Positions 23,262 through 34,601 are shown, numbered from the stretch's first letter. The stretch is 64,000 nt of DNA from Aquanectria penicillioides (GCA_003415625.1 PYIU01000009.1:3348001-3412000); one strand, 5' to 3'. Numbers and translations: made by a program. Notes: a model not told the origin generated them from the letters alone.

Positions 23262-24443
23262 TTACTTGCCATCCGCATTCTGGTAGCAGGGAAACCAACA
23301 CTCAATAGCTTCCTGGTTAGAAGATTTGACCACTTTACAAAACCTCAACGGCTGACTGCTGTCAGTAGCCGGTCCCCTTCCATCTCCTGTTGTTTCAGAA
23401 TCCCAGGTAAAATGATTGACGTTGCCTGAAGCCGAGTACTCGAACCCAATAACTGTTCCAAGGATCCCTGTCTTGGTGATGGTCAGGTCATTCGGCAGCC
23501 CTTTAATCGTGCATGTGCCCGTTGCGCCCAGAATATAGCAGGACTGCGTGACAGTGACATCAGCATTGCTATAGTCGAAGACCTTGATGTTCTTGAAATC
23601 ACGGTCACCTTCACGCGTCATTTCAATACTACACTGCATGATGTCTTTGTAAACGGTATTCTGCAGCGCATAATGATTGTCGTTGGCAAGAGGCGCGTAG
23701 GGCGAGCTGATTTTGCCATGGCTGTTCGTAGGGCTCTTTATCGTCATCCCAAACTGCAGGCCATCCGAGCCGCACCGGGAGGTGCCAGTACTGAGACAAT
23801 ACTGGAGCTTGCTCTGATCCGCACCGGTGAGATCAAAATTGACATGGAAGTAGTCATCACGAGACATTACGCCGGACGGACGTCCCGGGTATGGGCCGCC
23901 TCTGGCATTGATGAAGTTGCCGAGGCGAGCACCCAACGCGCGATTCTCACTTGCTGGAACGCATCTCAGACTGTTCGTCCATTGCTTGTCGCCAAAAGTC
24001 TGCTGCTGAGAGACGGCTGGCGGCCATTCATCGCAGTCCATATCGCCTGCAGCAGATTGATCCTCAATGAACTTTTGGCTGAAAGGATAATTGCCACAGA
24101 CGCTGCCGTCAGATGTCTGGCAGCCAGACTCAATGCGGTTGCGGTCACTTTCACCATTATTGCCTCCAGAGCCAATATATGTGACTTTATTGGCATCGGC
24201 TGCCCCCTGAGTCTGACAATTGATGTAATAGCAGGCATTGTTACAGGCACCTTCAGCTCCTTTGCAGTTCACAGTGAAGGTACCAAAATCAGTGGCCCTA
24301 CGAAAGAGCCGACCTGACCTCCCAGGGGGCAATTTAGCCTCCCTGGGTGCTTTGCTAGGACCGTATGAGTTCTCAGTGGCTAGAGTGCTTGGGGTTATGG
24401 CAAATAAGACGCTGAAGATGGTAATAATTGTTTTTGGGAACAT
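23262..24443 (-). CDS. Secreted deoxyribonuclease of NucA/NucB type
   Basis: Single exon of 393 residues. Signal peptide (MFPKTIITIFSVLFAITPSTLA) followed by a basic pro-region ending in RRA near residue 51. The central region with CKGAEGACNNACYYINCQ, DRNRIESGCQTSDG and MDCDEWPPA matches the NucA/NucB family, where the CDE(Y/W)P motif supplies catalytic acidic residues in bacterial members. The C-terminal 180 residues are Cys-containing and beta-rich, without an assignment. Ten or more Cys fit an extracellular, disulfide-rich protein. Predicted role is extracellular DNA degradation for nutrition or for destroying host or competitor DNA nets (inference). Start was chosen for the signal peptide. 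Confidence 0.82.
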   Translation of the reverse strand: MFPKTIITIFSVLFAITPSTLATENSYGPSKAPREAKLPPGRSGRLFRRATDFGTFTVNCKGAEGACNNACYYINCQTQGAADANKVTYIGSGGNNGESDRNRIESGCQTSDGSVCGNYPFSQKFIEDQSAAGDMDCDEWPPAVSQQQTFGDKQWTNSLRCVPASENRALGARLGNFINARGGPYPGRPSGVMSRDDYFHVNFDLTGADQSKLQYCLSTGTSRCGSDGLQFGMTIKSPTNSHGKISSPYAPLANDNHYALQNTVYKDIMQCSIEMTREGDRDFKNIKVFDYSNADVTVTQSCYILGATGTCTIKGLPNDLTITKTGILGTVIGFEYSASGNVNHFTWDSETTGDGRGPATDSSQPLRFCKVVKSSNQEAIECWFPCYQNADGK

Positions 24444-25317
24444 GGTGATGGTGAGAGAGATGTAGTGACAGAGTATTAGTCAAGTCTTTGTTGAAGTATG
24501 GGGAGGACTGAACTGATCAGATAAATTCTATCCAAGCACACCGGCTTCCTTTAATACCTTTTCAATTACAAAGTAACTTGAAGTTCCATTTCTATATTTA
24601 TTCTCGCTTATTCTTGGTGCTTAACGAATCGTGACTGTCCCAAGACACCTTTGGGGCGACGAAGGGACATTTGAAGCCCCACACGCCATGTCTTATTACT
24701 TGCTGATGGGCATTCTTGCAGATATGAAGCCATGTTTCTTCAAGTACAGTTGCATGTATAAGTGTAAACCTCTGGTAACATGTGATACCTCAATAAAGAT
24801 TGTGGCTCAGCACTCTTCAGGTTCCAAATGTGAATGCAGTTTCATACTATTGGTGATCCTTCCGGAGCCAGCATTGCCGCTGATCAAAGTTCAGTTAGTT
24901 GACAAGGGACGTAACATCGTATAAATGAGGACACTACCATAATTATAGAAGTGCACCTGATCGCTGCACTTTCTTGATATAACGTAAGCTAACACCCCTC
25001 TTCAAGCTGTTCCGGATGCGCCCTCGGGCCAACCTATGGTCCCTATAAATATTTGAGGGATTTAATACGAGAATCCTACTGGAAGCCTTGTTCATCGAGA
25101 ATATCCCAAATAACGTCGGATCCTCATACGCGGGTAATGCAGTCATCATCACCGCATGTTGACATCATTTGCTACTCAGCATCACGTGTCCAGCCTCGCA
25201 TGATTGTAACCAGAAAGTGCTAGGATATATTTTAGCAGAGTTGCTTTACTACTGTTTGGTATGCTATCGGATAGAACGTGAGTTTGTTCATTCTCGAAGA
25301 CTTTCAACGTTCTCGCT
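24444..25317. other. Intergenic between divergent genes
   Basis: Shared 0.9-kb upstream region of the NucA/NucB-type gene (minus) and the 178-residue protein gene (plus). No additional gene recognised. Confidence 0.45.
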
Positions 25318-25906
25318 ATGGCCGGCCCAACACCACCCTATGCATTGTTCATACTTGTGGAAGACATCGACACTGATGTAAGTCTAATGTGTGGATCATA
25401 ATACACCATAAAACTAACTTAACCACTAGTATTTGAACGATGTTCTGACTCGGGCGTATACAGGCAACGAACAAGTTGCCTGGGATTTGTACGCAGCGAC
25501 TGACAGCTACGAAGATGCACCCAAGAAGATTGAAGGAGGTTTCACCGAGGGTACCAAGGCGCCAATTTCCAACGGTTCATTCCAGTCGCCATTTACCGGC
25601 AAGACCCTCGAAGACTGTGCAGAGTGGTTGCGTAATGCTCCTGATGACGTCGCACTGAACAGGGAATATTTTACAGCGATGGACCAGTTCTCGCCGGCTG
25701 ATGACACAATTCTCATATGCCGTGTGGTTCACAGCCAAGATGATGAATTTACCATTGAGTATTTTCCCGAAAAGACTGACAATGCTTCAATCCAAGTGGC
25801 TGTATCTATCGGGTTGAAGTTTGATGAGGCGATGCAACGATATCAGCGAAATCGACTGAGAGATGGAAGGCCAGATAGAAGTAAGGGAATTCCTTATAAG
25901 AGTTAG
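25318..25906 (+). CDS. Conserved-looking small protein of unknown function
   Basis: Exons 25318-25377 and 25430-25906 (52-nt intron, GTAAGT donor, ACTAACTTAACCACTAG acceptor region) give 178 residues. ATG at 25318 begins MAGPTPPYALFILVEDIDTD. No signal peptide, membrane segment or known motif. The protein is acidic, with a TLEDCAEWLRNAP helix, a FSPADDTILICRVV strand and a basic C-terminus ending in SKGIPYKS. Codon pattern and exact splice phase argue for a real gene. I do not recognise the family. Confidence 0.7.
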
Positions 25907-26820
25907 CAGAAATAAAATGCTAGGTGGGGGGTCATTGAATGTATTCAGGTCGTCGTATTATCTCTAGTTTATCATGGGAGAATTTGTTCCTCTGCACGGG
26001 GTTTGCCAGAAGCCATATAGTTTTGGCATTGACTCCCATACAAGTAGGTCCCAAGCCATGTAGTTTCCTTGAGTCGAGTATTTGCCTCCTCAAGTTTCAG
26101 TCCCCCTATATTATCTCATCCAAATTCCCCAGGCGCATCGGCATAGTGTGGAGCCGGCCACACAAACAATTGGCTCAGGCTGAGCGCCAAACATAAGTTT
26201 CGTGATTACTTGATGCAGTAGGGTTGCATCAATTACCAAAGAGTTGATTCGAGTATCTATAATTTCCTCCCACTTGGGTGTAGCTGTGCTTTCTTTGGCA
26301 ATATATGCTTGGAGTAAAAATTTCGCTTTAGAATCGTTAGATCGATCCCCTAAATTTTAAGTAAGCTCGATAACCTCTCAAGCCTTGTTTTCCAGATGCC
26401 CAGTTTTGCCGATAATTGATTGACAAGAATGCTGTTTGAGACTGATGGGGGCCTATTGTTTGGGAGGGTGTTATAATTCACTCAGGCTTGCAAGAGGCTA
26501 CTACAGAGGCCAAGCTCAATATCCTCTATCAAGAACTCCCAAGTAATTAGTAGCTCCTCAGCAGCAAGTAGTTCGCAGAGACTGGCTTTTGAGCGATGAG
26601 AAGGTTCTTCAGACAATCTCTTGTAGAATACTTTTAGTCGTTCAGTATTTCACATATTAAACCTAGAAGGGACCCCTACGTCGAGCTCCGTTGCTTGGAG
26701 AAGGGGAGGTTGGGATCGCATTATCGCCAAGTAGGTGTCTAACTTATACATACTTGCCACTAATCTATAGTTACATGTCAACACATCTTCTCGGAAATCT
26801 CATTCTTCGCTGACATGCAT
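25907..26820. other. Intergenic, with two small hairpins
   Basis: No gene seen. Two adjacent inverted repeats at 26146-26163 (GTGTGG/CCACAC) and 26172-26188 (GGCTCA/TGAGCGCC, one bulge) lie about 250 bp past the 178-residue gene. Confidence 0.35.
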
Positions 26821-27345
26821 TTACAAACCTTTTACGCTGTTGCTGGATTGATAGCACATGTAGCGCAAATGAGCCCGTGAGGTGATTTCGTCGCTGATAA
26901 GCCGCAGCCTCGGAGCAGAAGATGCCCACGGTTCTAATTGAGGTGACGAACATGCTATGCAGGAGATGAGCTTTTTGTAAAATAGCCTCATTCTAGAAAT
27001 GGTCAGATTTGAGCATACTTGACAACCCAGCATGGTCGACTCACTCCCCAATGCATTGCAAATACAATACTAAGAAGAATCGATTGATATATATCAAAAG
27101 ACCATGGCTTGTTTGCAGAGAAATGGAGCGACAATTAGCCCGACCATTTTGTTAGTCAAAGCAACCGAAGAGACGAGCAAGTGGGACCTACTTACCAAAT
27201 CCTGACAGAAAATGTCCACCAAGGACCGATGAATTTGGAAGGCAAGCTCTTTGGCATTATCTTGGATATCTTGCAAGAAACAGCCTAGAATAACTAGAGT
27301 GGCTGAGAGAACAAGTGAATTGCTCTCAACATCAAAGGTGAATGA
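26821..27345 (-). pseudogene. Remnant of an unknown protein gene
   Basis: Two segments join in frame across a GT-AG intron (27070-27195): one from about 27345 to 27196 (DVESNSLVLSATLVILGCF then LQDIQDNAKELAFQIHRSL) and one from 27069 to 26821 (ESTMLGCQVCSNLTISRMR, ending YQSSNSVKGL). There is no start codon: the frame meets TAA just upstream of the first segment. The pieces have real-protein composition but no family I recognise. Probably the 3' end of a decayed gene. Confidence 0.35.
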
Positions 27346-27493
27346 TGATTACTGTTCATCCACTCTTGGTCGAACATCTCACAGCCTGTGAAGGGCTTAG
27401 GTATCGGCGGATTGGATATCCGGGGGAGTTATAACAACAGCCCTTCAACAAAATTCTATTTTCACCTCACAGTTCACTCTGTATCCTATTATC

Positions 27494-28403
27494 ATGACTC
27501 CAATCACAAATGCCGTCATTGCAGGCGCCGCTGGTCTTGTTGGCTCGCTCGTCCTCGAGAAACTCGTGCAGTCGAACCAGTTCAATGTCCGTGTTATTCG
27601 AAATAAGGGCTCCCAGTCTTCTTTTCCTCCCGGTACTGATGTTGTTGACGTTGACTGCTGATCGGTTGATGCGCTCAAGATGGCCTTTGCGGGCCAAGAT
27701 GTCCTAGTGTCAACTGTGGGTGCCATGGGACTATTGGGCCAACCGTGCTCATTGATGCCGCGATAGCCGCCGGTGTCAAAAGATTTATACCTTCTAAATT
27801 TGGAGTCGACTTGGATATCCAAAAGTGCGAGGCATACCCATTCTCAGCGCAAAGATTCACGTGCAGGACTATCTCATGCAAAAAGCCAAAACGGCCAACC
27901 TCACCTACACCCTGATCTACACTTCGTCCTTTATTGACTGGGGCTTCGAGGCAAACCTGAGTCTGGGCATTATGGATTCCAAACCGATTACTGTCGACGG
28001 CGGCGACGTTCCTTTTGGCGGCGTCTTCGTGTCGACATGCGGTGATGCAGTAGTTGGGGCTCTAAACCACCTCGATGAGACCAAGAACCGTGCCGTGTAT
28101 ATTCGAGAGCTGGTAGTGACACAGAACCAACTACTCAATCTCACAATGAAGGTAGCGCCGGAAAATGTTTAGGCACCTATTCATACTAAGATTGATGGCA
28201 TGATACCAGAGGCTAAAAAGACATTAATAGGTCAGGGGTTGTTTGATATGGAGACACTCCGTCGATGGCTATTTCAAGGTGTTTTCGACTCGCATGAAGA
28301 CAACTTTTCTCTTCAATTAGACAGCAAGCTTCTAGGCATCGGAGAGAAAACAGAAGAAGATATTATCATCGCTTTGCGAAAAGCATTGGCAAAACAAAAA
28401 TAG
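27494..28403 (+). pseudogene. NmrA-like / isoflavone-reductase-type NAD(P)-binding protein, disrupted
   Basis: Starts with a proper ATG and NAVIAGAAGLVGSLVLEKL, the Rossmann glycine motif of NmrA-type proteins; later pieces give DVLVSTVGAMG, AAGVKRFIPSKFGVDLD, QDYLMQKAKTANLTYTLIY and FDMETLRRWLFQG. It is broken four times: an in-frame TGA at 27659-27661, one-base losses near 27739-27747 and 27814-27826, and TAG at 28170-28172. TGA from CGA and TAG from CAG are both single C-to-T changes. The functional homologue would be about 300 residues. It sits 470 bp from a dead transposon, within a decayed island. Confidence 0.85.
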
Positions 28404-28874
28404 TTCCAGTTAGAGGCAGCAAGGCTTTGTCGCCTACTCTGGTGGATTGGTAAAAATATCTGTGGTAGTTGAGAGGGATATAGTCTTGTAGTGGAATGGA
28501 ATTTATCGTCCCATAAATACATCACAGGCTAAGTAGATCTGATATGATGGCCATTTCATCATGGATGCCGGTCATAAACTGATGTGGAAAATCGACTATC
28601 ACTCTCGGAGCGCTAACAACACCTAAGACAGGCAACAAGATATCGCATCACCCAAAGAGAGACTACATCTTCTCGATTAAATAAAATTCCTTGCTTTGCA
28701 GATAACGTTTTCATTCACCAAAGATACTTACCGTTTATGGGGATGACCCAGTATAACGCCACCGCTTGGCGCCAAATAATGGCCTCAGTGGCGGAGCAGT
28801 GTTGTGGCCGTATTCGTATTGTCTGAACTCTAATTATCCCCACGAGGACTAACCCTACGAGGATAGCTTCGCTA
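28404..28874. other. Intergenic flank of transposon
   Basis: Non-coding DNA between the NmrA pseudogene and the left transposon end. The TA target dinucleotide is at 28873-28874. No gene seen. Confidence 0.45.
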
Positions 28875-28922
28875 GAGTGGGTCCCCACAACACCGGCATC
28901 CCTGAAGTCCGCCACATCGTCA
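28875..28922 (+). repeat. Left terminal inverted repeat
   Basis: Partner of the right repeat at 30683-30730. Preceded by TA at 28873-28874. Confidence 0.9.
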
Positions 28923-29018
28923 TCGACTTCATCGCGTCACCACCCCCAAGAGGAACTCGATCATAACATTGCCAATTTACATCGTATTGAACTCAAATTT
29001 TGACCAAAATACTCTACA

Positions 29019-30611
29019 ATGCCTACTGATCGTGAATATCAAATTTCTGAGGCTCTTAGAGACGCCAAAACTACCTCAATTCAAGCGGCTGCACGGCGGC
29101 ATGGGATCCCTCGAAGTACTTTACGAGACTGACTTTCTGGAGTAACTGACATCCGTACAGTGAAGCAAGAAACACAGAGACTATCGCCAGTTCAAGAGGA
29201 AGACCTTATTAACTGGATCATCAATGAAGAAGAAGCCGGCCGGCTGCCTTCAAGGCGTTAGATCGGTGGCTTTGCTTAGATGATTTTGAGCTTTGGTGGT
29301 GATAATGATCATTTTGGTCACAATTGGGTTGACCGCTTTATTTAACGCCATGAGGTCATTAAAATGAAGGCATTACGGTCTATTGAAGCTGCCCGTACCT
29401 TTGCAACAACATCAGAAAGGCTTAAGGCCTTCTATAGCCGCCTTGACGACCAAATCAAGATCAAGAGTGTTGGCTATAGCCGGATCTATAATATAGATAA
29501 GACTAGCATTACAGAAGGGGAAATACAGGCCGGAAAAGTAGTGGGCAGCTCTTTTACGCAATATTCAACAATCATAAAGAGCGATTCAACTACTTGGGTG
29601 TCTATTCTTGAGTGTGCAAGTGCGTCTGGATGCCGTCTTCGGCCAGTTGTGATCTTTACTGGCCAAAACCTTTAAGGATAATGGTTTTTTAATGAAATCC
29701 CTGATTGGGAATATAATTTAACTCCTTTAGGCTGGTCTAATAGTATTATCTTCAAAAAATAGTTTATAGAGGTCTTTTTGCCAGAAACACGGCCATCAAT
29801 AGGTCTTTGGCGGATCCTGATTCTTAACGGCCATAAGATATATATTACTATTGATATTATGTTCTATGCCTGGCTTAATAAAGTTCAACTATTATACCTT
29901 CTATTATATACATTACATATCATGCAGCCGCTTAATGTAGGCGTTTTCTCTCCTTTAAAGACCTATTTTCATTAAGAGACCAGTGGCTTTGCCTCCTTTA
30001 GCACATTGGCACCAATACAGAAAGAACGCTTCATCAAGGCATATGAAAAGGCCTCAATGAAGGCATTTCACACTAGGAACGTCCGTTCAGGCTTTAAAGC
30101 AGCTGGTGTTTACCCTACATGTGTTGAAAGGGTCCTCGACAAGGCAGTCCAGCCAAGCCGGCCTCCATCGCCAAGCCGGGCGCCAACAACACCAAAAAAA
30201 CAGAAGATCTCAAAAGACCACCTTTGGTATACGCCAAAGAATTTAAGGGAAGTGTGGGCGCAGCTAGATTTAGTGCGTAAGGACTTAGATCACATTGATC
30301 GTGGTCTTCGAACAGTGGCACAAAAAGCAGGCAAGGAAATGGACCATAAAAATGCCCTCATTGCAGCCATAACAGCAGAAAATAAGTTCCTCAAGGAAAA
30401 AATAGCCTCTAAGGAACCCCGAGGCCGTAAGGCTGTGGACTATAACCCTAACGAGACCTTCGCCCGGATCCCAGAAATTGCCGCAGCTCATTATGAGGCT
30501 GCGGCTGCGGCAACACGCTACGAGGAAGCTCACGGCCCCAATTTGGAAGATGAAGCGCTGGAAATTGCACGAACTGAACGGGAGGCTATGTATCACGAGT
30601 GGCAGTTGTAG
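29019..30611 (+). pseudogene. DDE transposase of pogo/Fot1 type, disrupted
   Basis: ATG at 29019 opens an N-terminal helix-turn-helix (AAARRHGIPRSTLRD then stop), then follow stops and frame changes up to about 29364 and again at about 29673-29790 and 29973. Catalytic landmarks remain recognisable: first acidic site YNIDKTS, second site LILNGHK (family usually D-G-H) and third site MQPLNVGVFSPLK (family usually PLDVG). Two of three catalytic Asp codons have thus become Asn, a G-to-A change, and CGA has become TGA after LRD. The last 600 nt (30006-30611) remain open for 201 codons with coiled-coil character. Inactive and RIP-like. Confidence 0.88.
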
Positions 30612-30682
30612 CTAGTCAATTGAAGCAATATTGGTTGAGAAATGGCCGAGTTCATTTGGGTGTGTGGACGGGAAGTGAAGCT

Positions 30683-30730
30683 GACGATGTGGCGGACTTT
30701 AGGGGATGCCGGTGTTGTGGGGACCCACTC
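30683..30730 (-). repeat. Right terminal inverted repeat
   Basis: Reverse complement of the left end, followed by TA at 30731-30732. Confidence 0.9.
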
Positions 30731-32205
30731 TAATTGGAGAGAAGGCCTGATTGGAACTTCCCTCACAGCACGAAAGAATTGATGCTGCTGACACCGAGTT
30801 TGCAGATCTGCGAGCTTCTCAGCTGGATGAGAGCAAATTCCCTCCATGTCCCCAATCCAATGTCAGTCTGGATGTCGCTGGTGATGGCGATAAATTGCTA
30901 CGGCACAGCCAACGAAAAAAAAAAAAAATTGGTTTGTAGAGATATGCATCAGGGCGATGGAATTAGCTCGTATCCAGCCTAGAATTCGACACTCAGATAT
31001 CCATTCGACTCACGGACAGCCATCGCAACAGAAGCTGCCACAAACGACTTCACTTTGGATTTCCAAGGTAAAATTTCGCAAGCCAAGCTTTTCCAGTCCG
31101 TCTCAAAGTCACAGATTAAAAAATCTCGTTTGCACGAACCAATAAATGGATGAATTAGGCTCTGATTCGATCAATGACCCTGCATGTTCCCGGTGGACAA
31201 GCCAAACCAGCGTCAACAGCTGACGTGCAACCTTCTTATGTGCTGCATGATACCGTTGTCTGTCTTGGTGGTAATGAGGTAGAAACATGGACTTGAGCCT
31301 TTTGAAATCGCCTCGCGTGTAAGAAATTCCAAGCGGTTCGTGGTGCAGCCTTTCCTGTTCTCTGACCGCGCAATCGCTAGAAACATGGTCTAGCCGAGAG
31401 GCGATGCTCAGCCACCAAAATGGAACCATGCAGGGGAAGCAAAACTGTATTTTCTGGACACGGGGAAATAGACCACCCGCCCGGGAGAACTTGGCTTCTT
31501 AGCAACGGCGACTCGCCCGGACGGTTGCGCTTCCGTCAAGCTACGCCACGCAAATGCGCAATCAGAGGCATTTTTGCCAATCATGTGTCTTCGACAAGCC
31601 CCTAGCCGCCAGCTCGGTGCCCTGAAACGCAGAAGGTTATCTCCTGTCAAAGTCTGCTTCGAGTTAGTTAGATGCACGTGAGGTAAGACGTATCGCGTCA
31701 CATGTCTAGACTTCGCGTCTTGCCTTTGAGATCAGTACAAATCCAATCCGTGAGTACGGATGGGGTTTCAATCTTCACCACATCCTCTTTTCATCCACTT
31801 CTGCAAGGAAAACCCTCAAAAGACTGGTAAGTCTGTACGATACTGGAATGATACGATCAGCTTCTTACCGAACGTGTAGCCCTGTATTTGACCAGTTCTA
31901 TGTGGCCCACTGCAGGTTGTTGGTCTAAGCCACTGAGTCGGAGTCTTTAGCTGCTCCCCGCACCCAAGTCGGTCGGTGCAATTATTGCTATGCTTGCCGT
32001 GTGATAAGCGTGCAGTACTAATAAAGCTGCAGTTTTTCTTGCATCAAATTACCCATTAATTTTGGGAATCGTTTTTCCCCCACTTAATCAAATCCTGCTC
32101 TTTTAACTTCAAATCCCTCTTGCTCTTTGCACACATGATTCCTGATAAGAGGCAAGGCATCAAGCAAGTATGATCGAAACACAAACAAGAACAAAGCAAA
32201 TATCA
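30731..32205. other. Intergenic, upstream of oxysterol-binding gene
   Basis: 1.5 kb containing the promoter of the downstream gene. An A13 run lies near 30917-30929. A 106-codon minus-strand frame at 31109-31429 shows no motif. No other element recognised. Confidence 0.4.
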
Positions 32206-33482
32206 ATGGACACCAAGCCGCAAACCTCTATGTTCGGCGAGCTAGTCAAGGTAAGTATTGATGTTTGTTGTGACGAGTAGTTTTATGCTATGGACTCCAA
32301 CTGAAGAACTCAAGCCACTCAACTAACATAAATTTGCAGTTTCTGTCAACAGTCAAAGGCGACCTCGCCAATATTACCGCACCGGCATATTTCTTGGCCC
32401 CCTTGTCTGTGGTGGAGATTCCGCGTGGTTGGGCGCAGTACCCAAGAATCTTCACTGCCCCTGCTGCTGAGGAAGATCCCAAGAGGAGGAGTTTGCTAGT
32501 GTTGCAAATATTTCTCGCTGGTCTCTGCAGCCAGCTTTACCTTGGCGGGAAGCCAAATGTTAGCATCAAAAAGCCTTTGAATGCATTCCTCGGAGAACTC
32601 TTCCTCGCCTCATGGACGGATCCAGCATGCAACGCGACAACCAAGCTTGTGGTAGAGCAGGTTAGCCACCATCCTCCCATCACCGCTGTGCATATTGCCA
32701 GCCCAGATCACGGGATTCGAGCGGATGGTTATGCACGGGTTGAGATGACGTTCTCAGGCGCGATAAAAATTAGGCAAATTGGGCACAGCATGATCCACAT
32801 CGACAAGTTCGATGAGGATTTCCTGCTTCCATTCCCGGATGTTCAAATCCGTGGTCTGCTATCCAGATGCCTGTACCCGGAGATAATTGGTGTATACAAC
32901 ATCATCTCAAGCACAGGCTATACAACCGAGATTAAATTTTCTGGGTTGGGTGTCCTAGGAGGAGGGGAGAAGAATCGTTTCGAAGCACGAATATACCACA
33001 AAGCTGACCCCAAAACATCAATCTACTCAATATCAGGAATATGGAGCGAGGGATGGACGATTAAGGACGGCAAAACAGGGAAAGTTCTGGATACTTACAA
33101 TGTTCATGACAAAGAGAATTTACCGACGCCAATGACTATCGACCATGTTGAGGAGCAAGACCCATGGGAGTCGCACCGGGCATGGAATGAAGTTATTCAT
33201 CCACTAAAGGAGGGCAATTTGGATGCTGCGTCCTTGGCAAAGCAAAAGATCGAAGAAAGCCAGCGACGTATGAGAGCGGCCGAAAATGCGAGAGAGGAAA
33301 AATGGGACCCATTACTCTTCCACGCCGTTCCCGGGGTTGACCACGAGGCCTTTCACCAGATAACTCGAGGCACCAAGTGGGAACTGTTAGATGGGCAAAC
33401 GAAAGGCGTCTGGAAATTGAATGAGAGCCGACTTGATGCGCTCCAGAGACCCTACAGGGGAGAGCTGACTCCTTTAGGGTGA
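32206..33482 (+). CDS. Oxysterol-binding protein (Osh/Kes1-like lipid exchanger)
   Basis: Short OSBP-related protein that moves sterol and PI4P between membranes. Exons 32206-32250 and 32340-33482 (89-nt intron) give 395 residues from MDTKPQTS; an in-frame ATG 12 codons earlier (32170) is also possible. The family signature EQVSHHPP lies at about residues 121-128. Upstream is the sterol-binding lid region, and downstream is a WEGxW-like SGIWSEGWTIKDG and a helical C-terminus (LAKQKIEESQRRMRAAENAR). No PH or ankyrin domain, so it is of the Kes1/Osh4 short type. Cytosolic or peripheral membrane. Confidence 0.93.
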
Positions 33483-34601
33483 ACAATTTCTATCCGGGCT
33501 CTGAATGGTCTATCCACATTCATGAGTAAATTAAAGATCAAGACTGGAGGGAATAATCATGGGATATTTGGCAAAGAAGTTATTATCGAAATGAAGTAAG
33601 GACACAACAGTTTTGCAGTTTTCAACGTGTTGCAATAGAGCAGGCGCAAGGGTTATGGGGTGATGGTGTGGTGGTCAGGGACAATAGATCAATTGAGACG
33701 CGTGAGAAGTATCCCCAAGGAGCTTAGAGATCTCCCATAGCTACCTACAGTGGGCTTATTCTTCGCTTATGGCCACATGTCCTCCAGAATTAGCCCATCT
33801 AGCTGCTGGGGTCGTCGTGAAGCTGGTTGTGATATCCCTGCTGGCATACCCTATACCAACCGGTCGATTTCCCAGCAACACAATGAGCCATGAACTGGTG
33901 ATGCGACAGACGCCTTGAGAGACTGTGATAGACGAAGTGATACTAGAAATAAATGCAGGAATGATGTTTTTAAACTATCTGGAGCCCTATCGGCCTTTTG
34001 ACAAGATTCTGCGGCTTGTTACCGACTGGCTTGAAAACGTGCATATGTGGTACAGGGGATGGAGTTCCGATGAGCATGGCCATCATTGCTCGAAAATATT
34101 TGTCATTAACAAGCCGATAGGCACAATAATTAGTTAGTATTGATGTGATTCAAGATAAAACATAATTCTTTTACCCATTTCCCTAGGATCCGCCAGATAA
34201 AGTTGACAACATATTATCAACGAAGTTGCCACGATTTCCGCCAAATTTACGCGCTTCAAGCAGTACGGTGCCTTCATGTATTGAATGCATCGACGGTTGC
34301 GTTGTTCCCAAATCTAGCTAATTTAGAGGAAGCATTGGAAAATATTATAGTCAATGTCGTTCATCAGTTTAATCGTTATCAGTCATACTGGTACAGGACA
34401 TAAATGGTGGTGTCCATTCCCTCAAATCAGAACCGTTGCTAACACACACCATGCGGCGATCGGACCCTTACACCATGTTGATGATGATATGCCTCCTAAA
34501 AATAGGAATAGCGGGGAAAATTAAGAATGAGGTAAAGCTTTAGTGCTCTTTGATCGCTAGAATCAAGACCAGCTCCAGGGCTCCATTAATGTCACGCAGT
34601 C
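33483..34601. other. Intergenic, convergent 3' ends
   Basis: 1.1 kb between the oxysterol-binding gene and the Zn2Cys6 gene. Two short plus-strand frames (33925-34137, 34203-34403) have no start context or motif. Nothing else seen. Confidence 0.4.

Larger units (their letters stand above)
28875..30730 (+). mobile_element. Pogo/Fot1-type DNA transposon with TIRs, inactive
   Basis: Terminal inverted repeats begin GAGTGGGTCCCCACAACACC and end with the reverse complement. They match over about 48 bp (28875-28922 and 30683-30730) with a few differences, and the element is flanked by the dinucleotide TA on both sides (28873-28874, 30731-30732), the target duplication of the Tc1/mariner/pogo superfamily. 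Total length 1856 bp matches Fot1-like elements. The internal region carries a degenerate DDE transposase (29019-30611). Confidence 0.92.

Noticed and set aside
23673..24317. 214-codon plus-strand frame within the NucA/NucB-type gene
   Set aside because: Antisense shadow of a clear signal-peptide-bearing gene; composition is that of reversed codons.
31690..31722. Imperfect inverted repeat GGTAAGACG…CGTCTTGCC as a transposon end
   Set aside because: Short, imperfect, no target duplication and no partner element.
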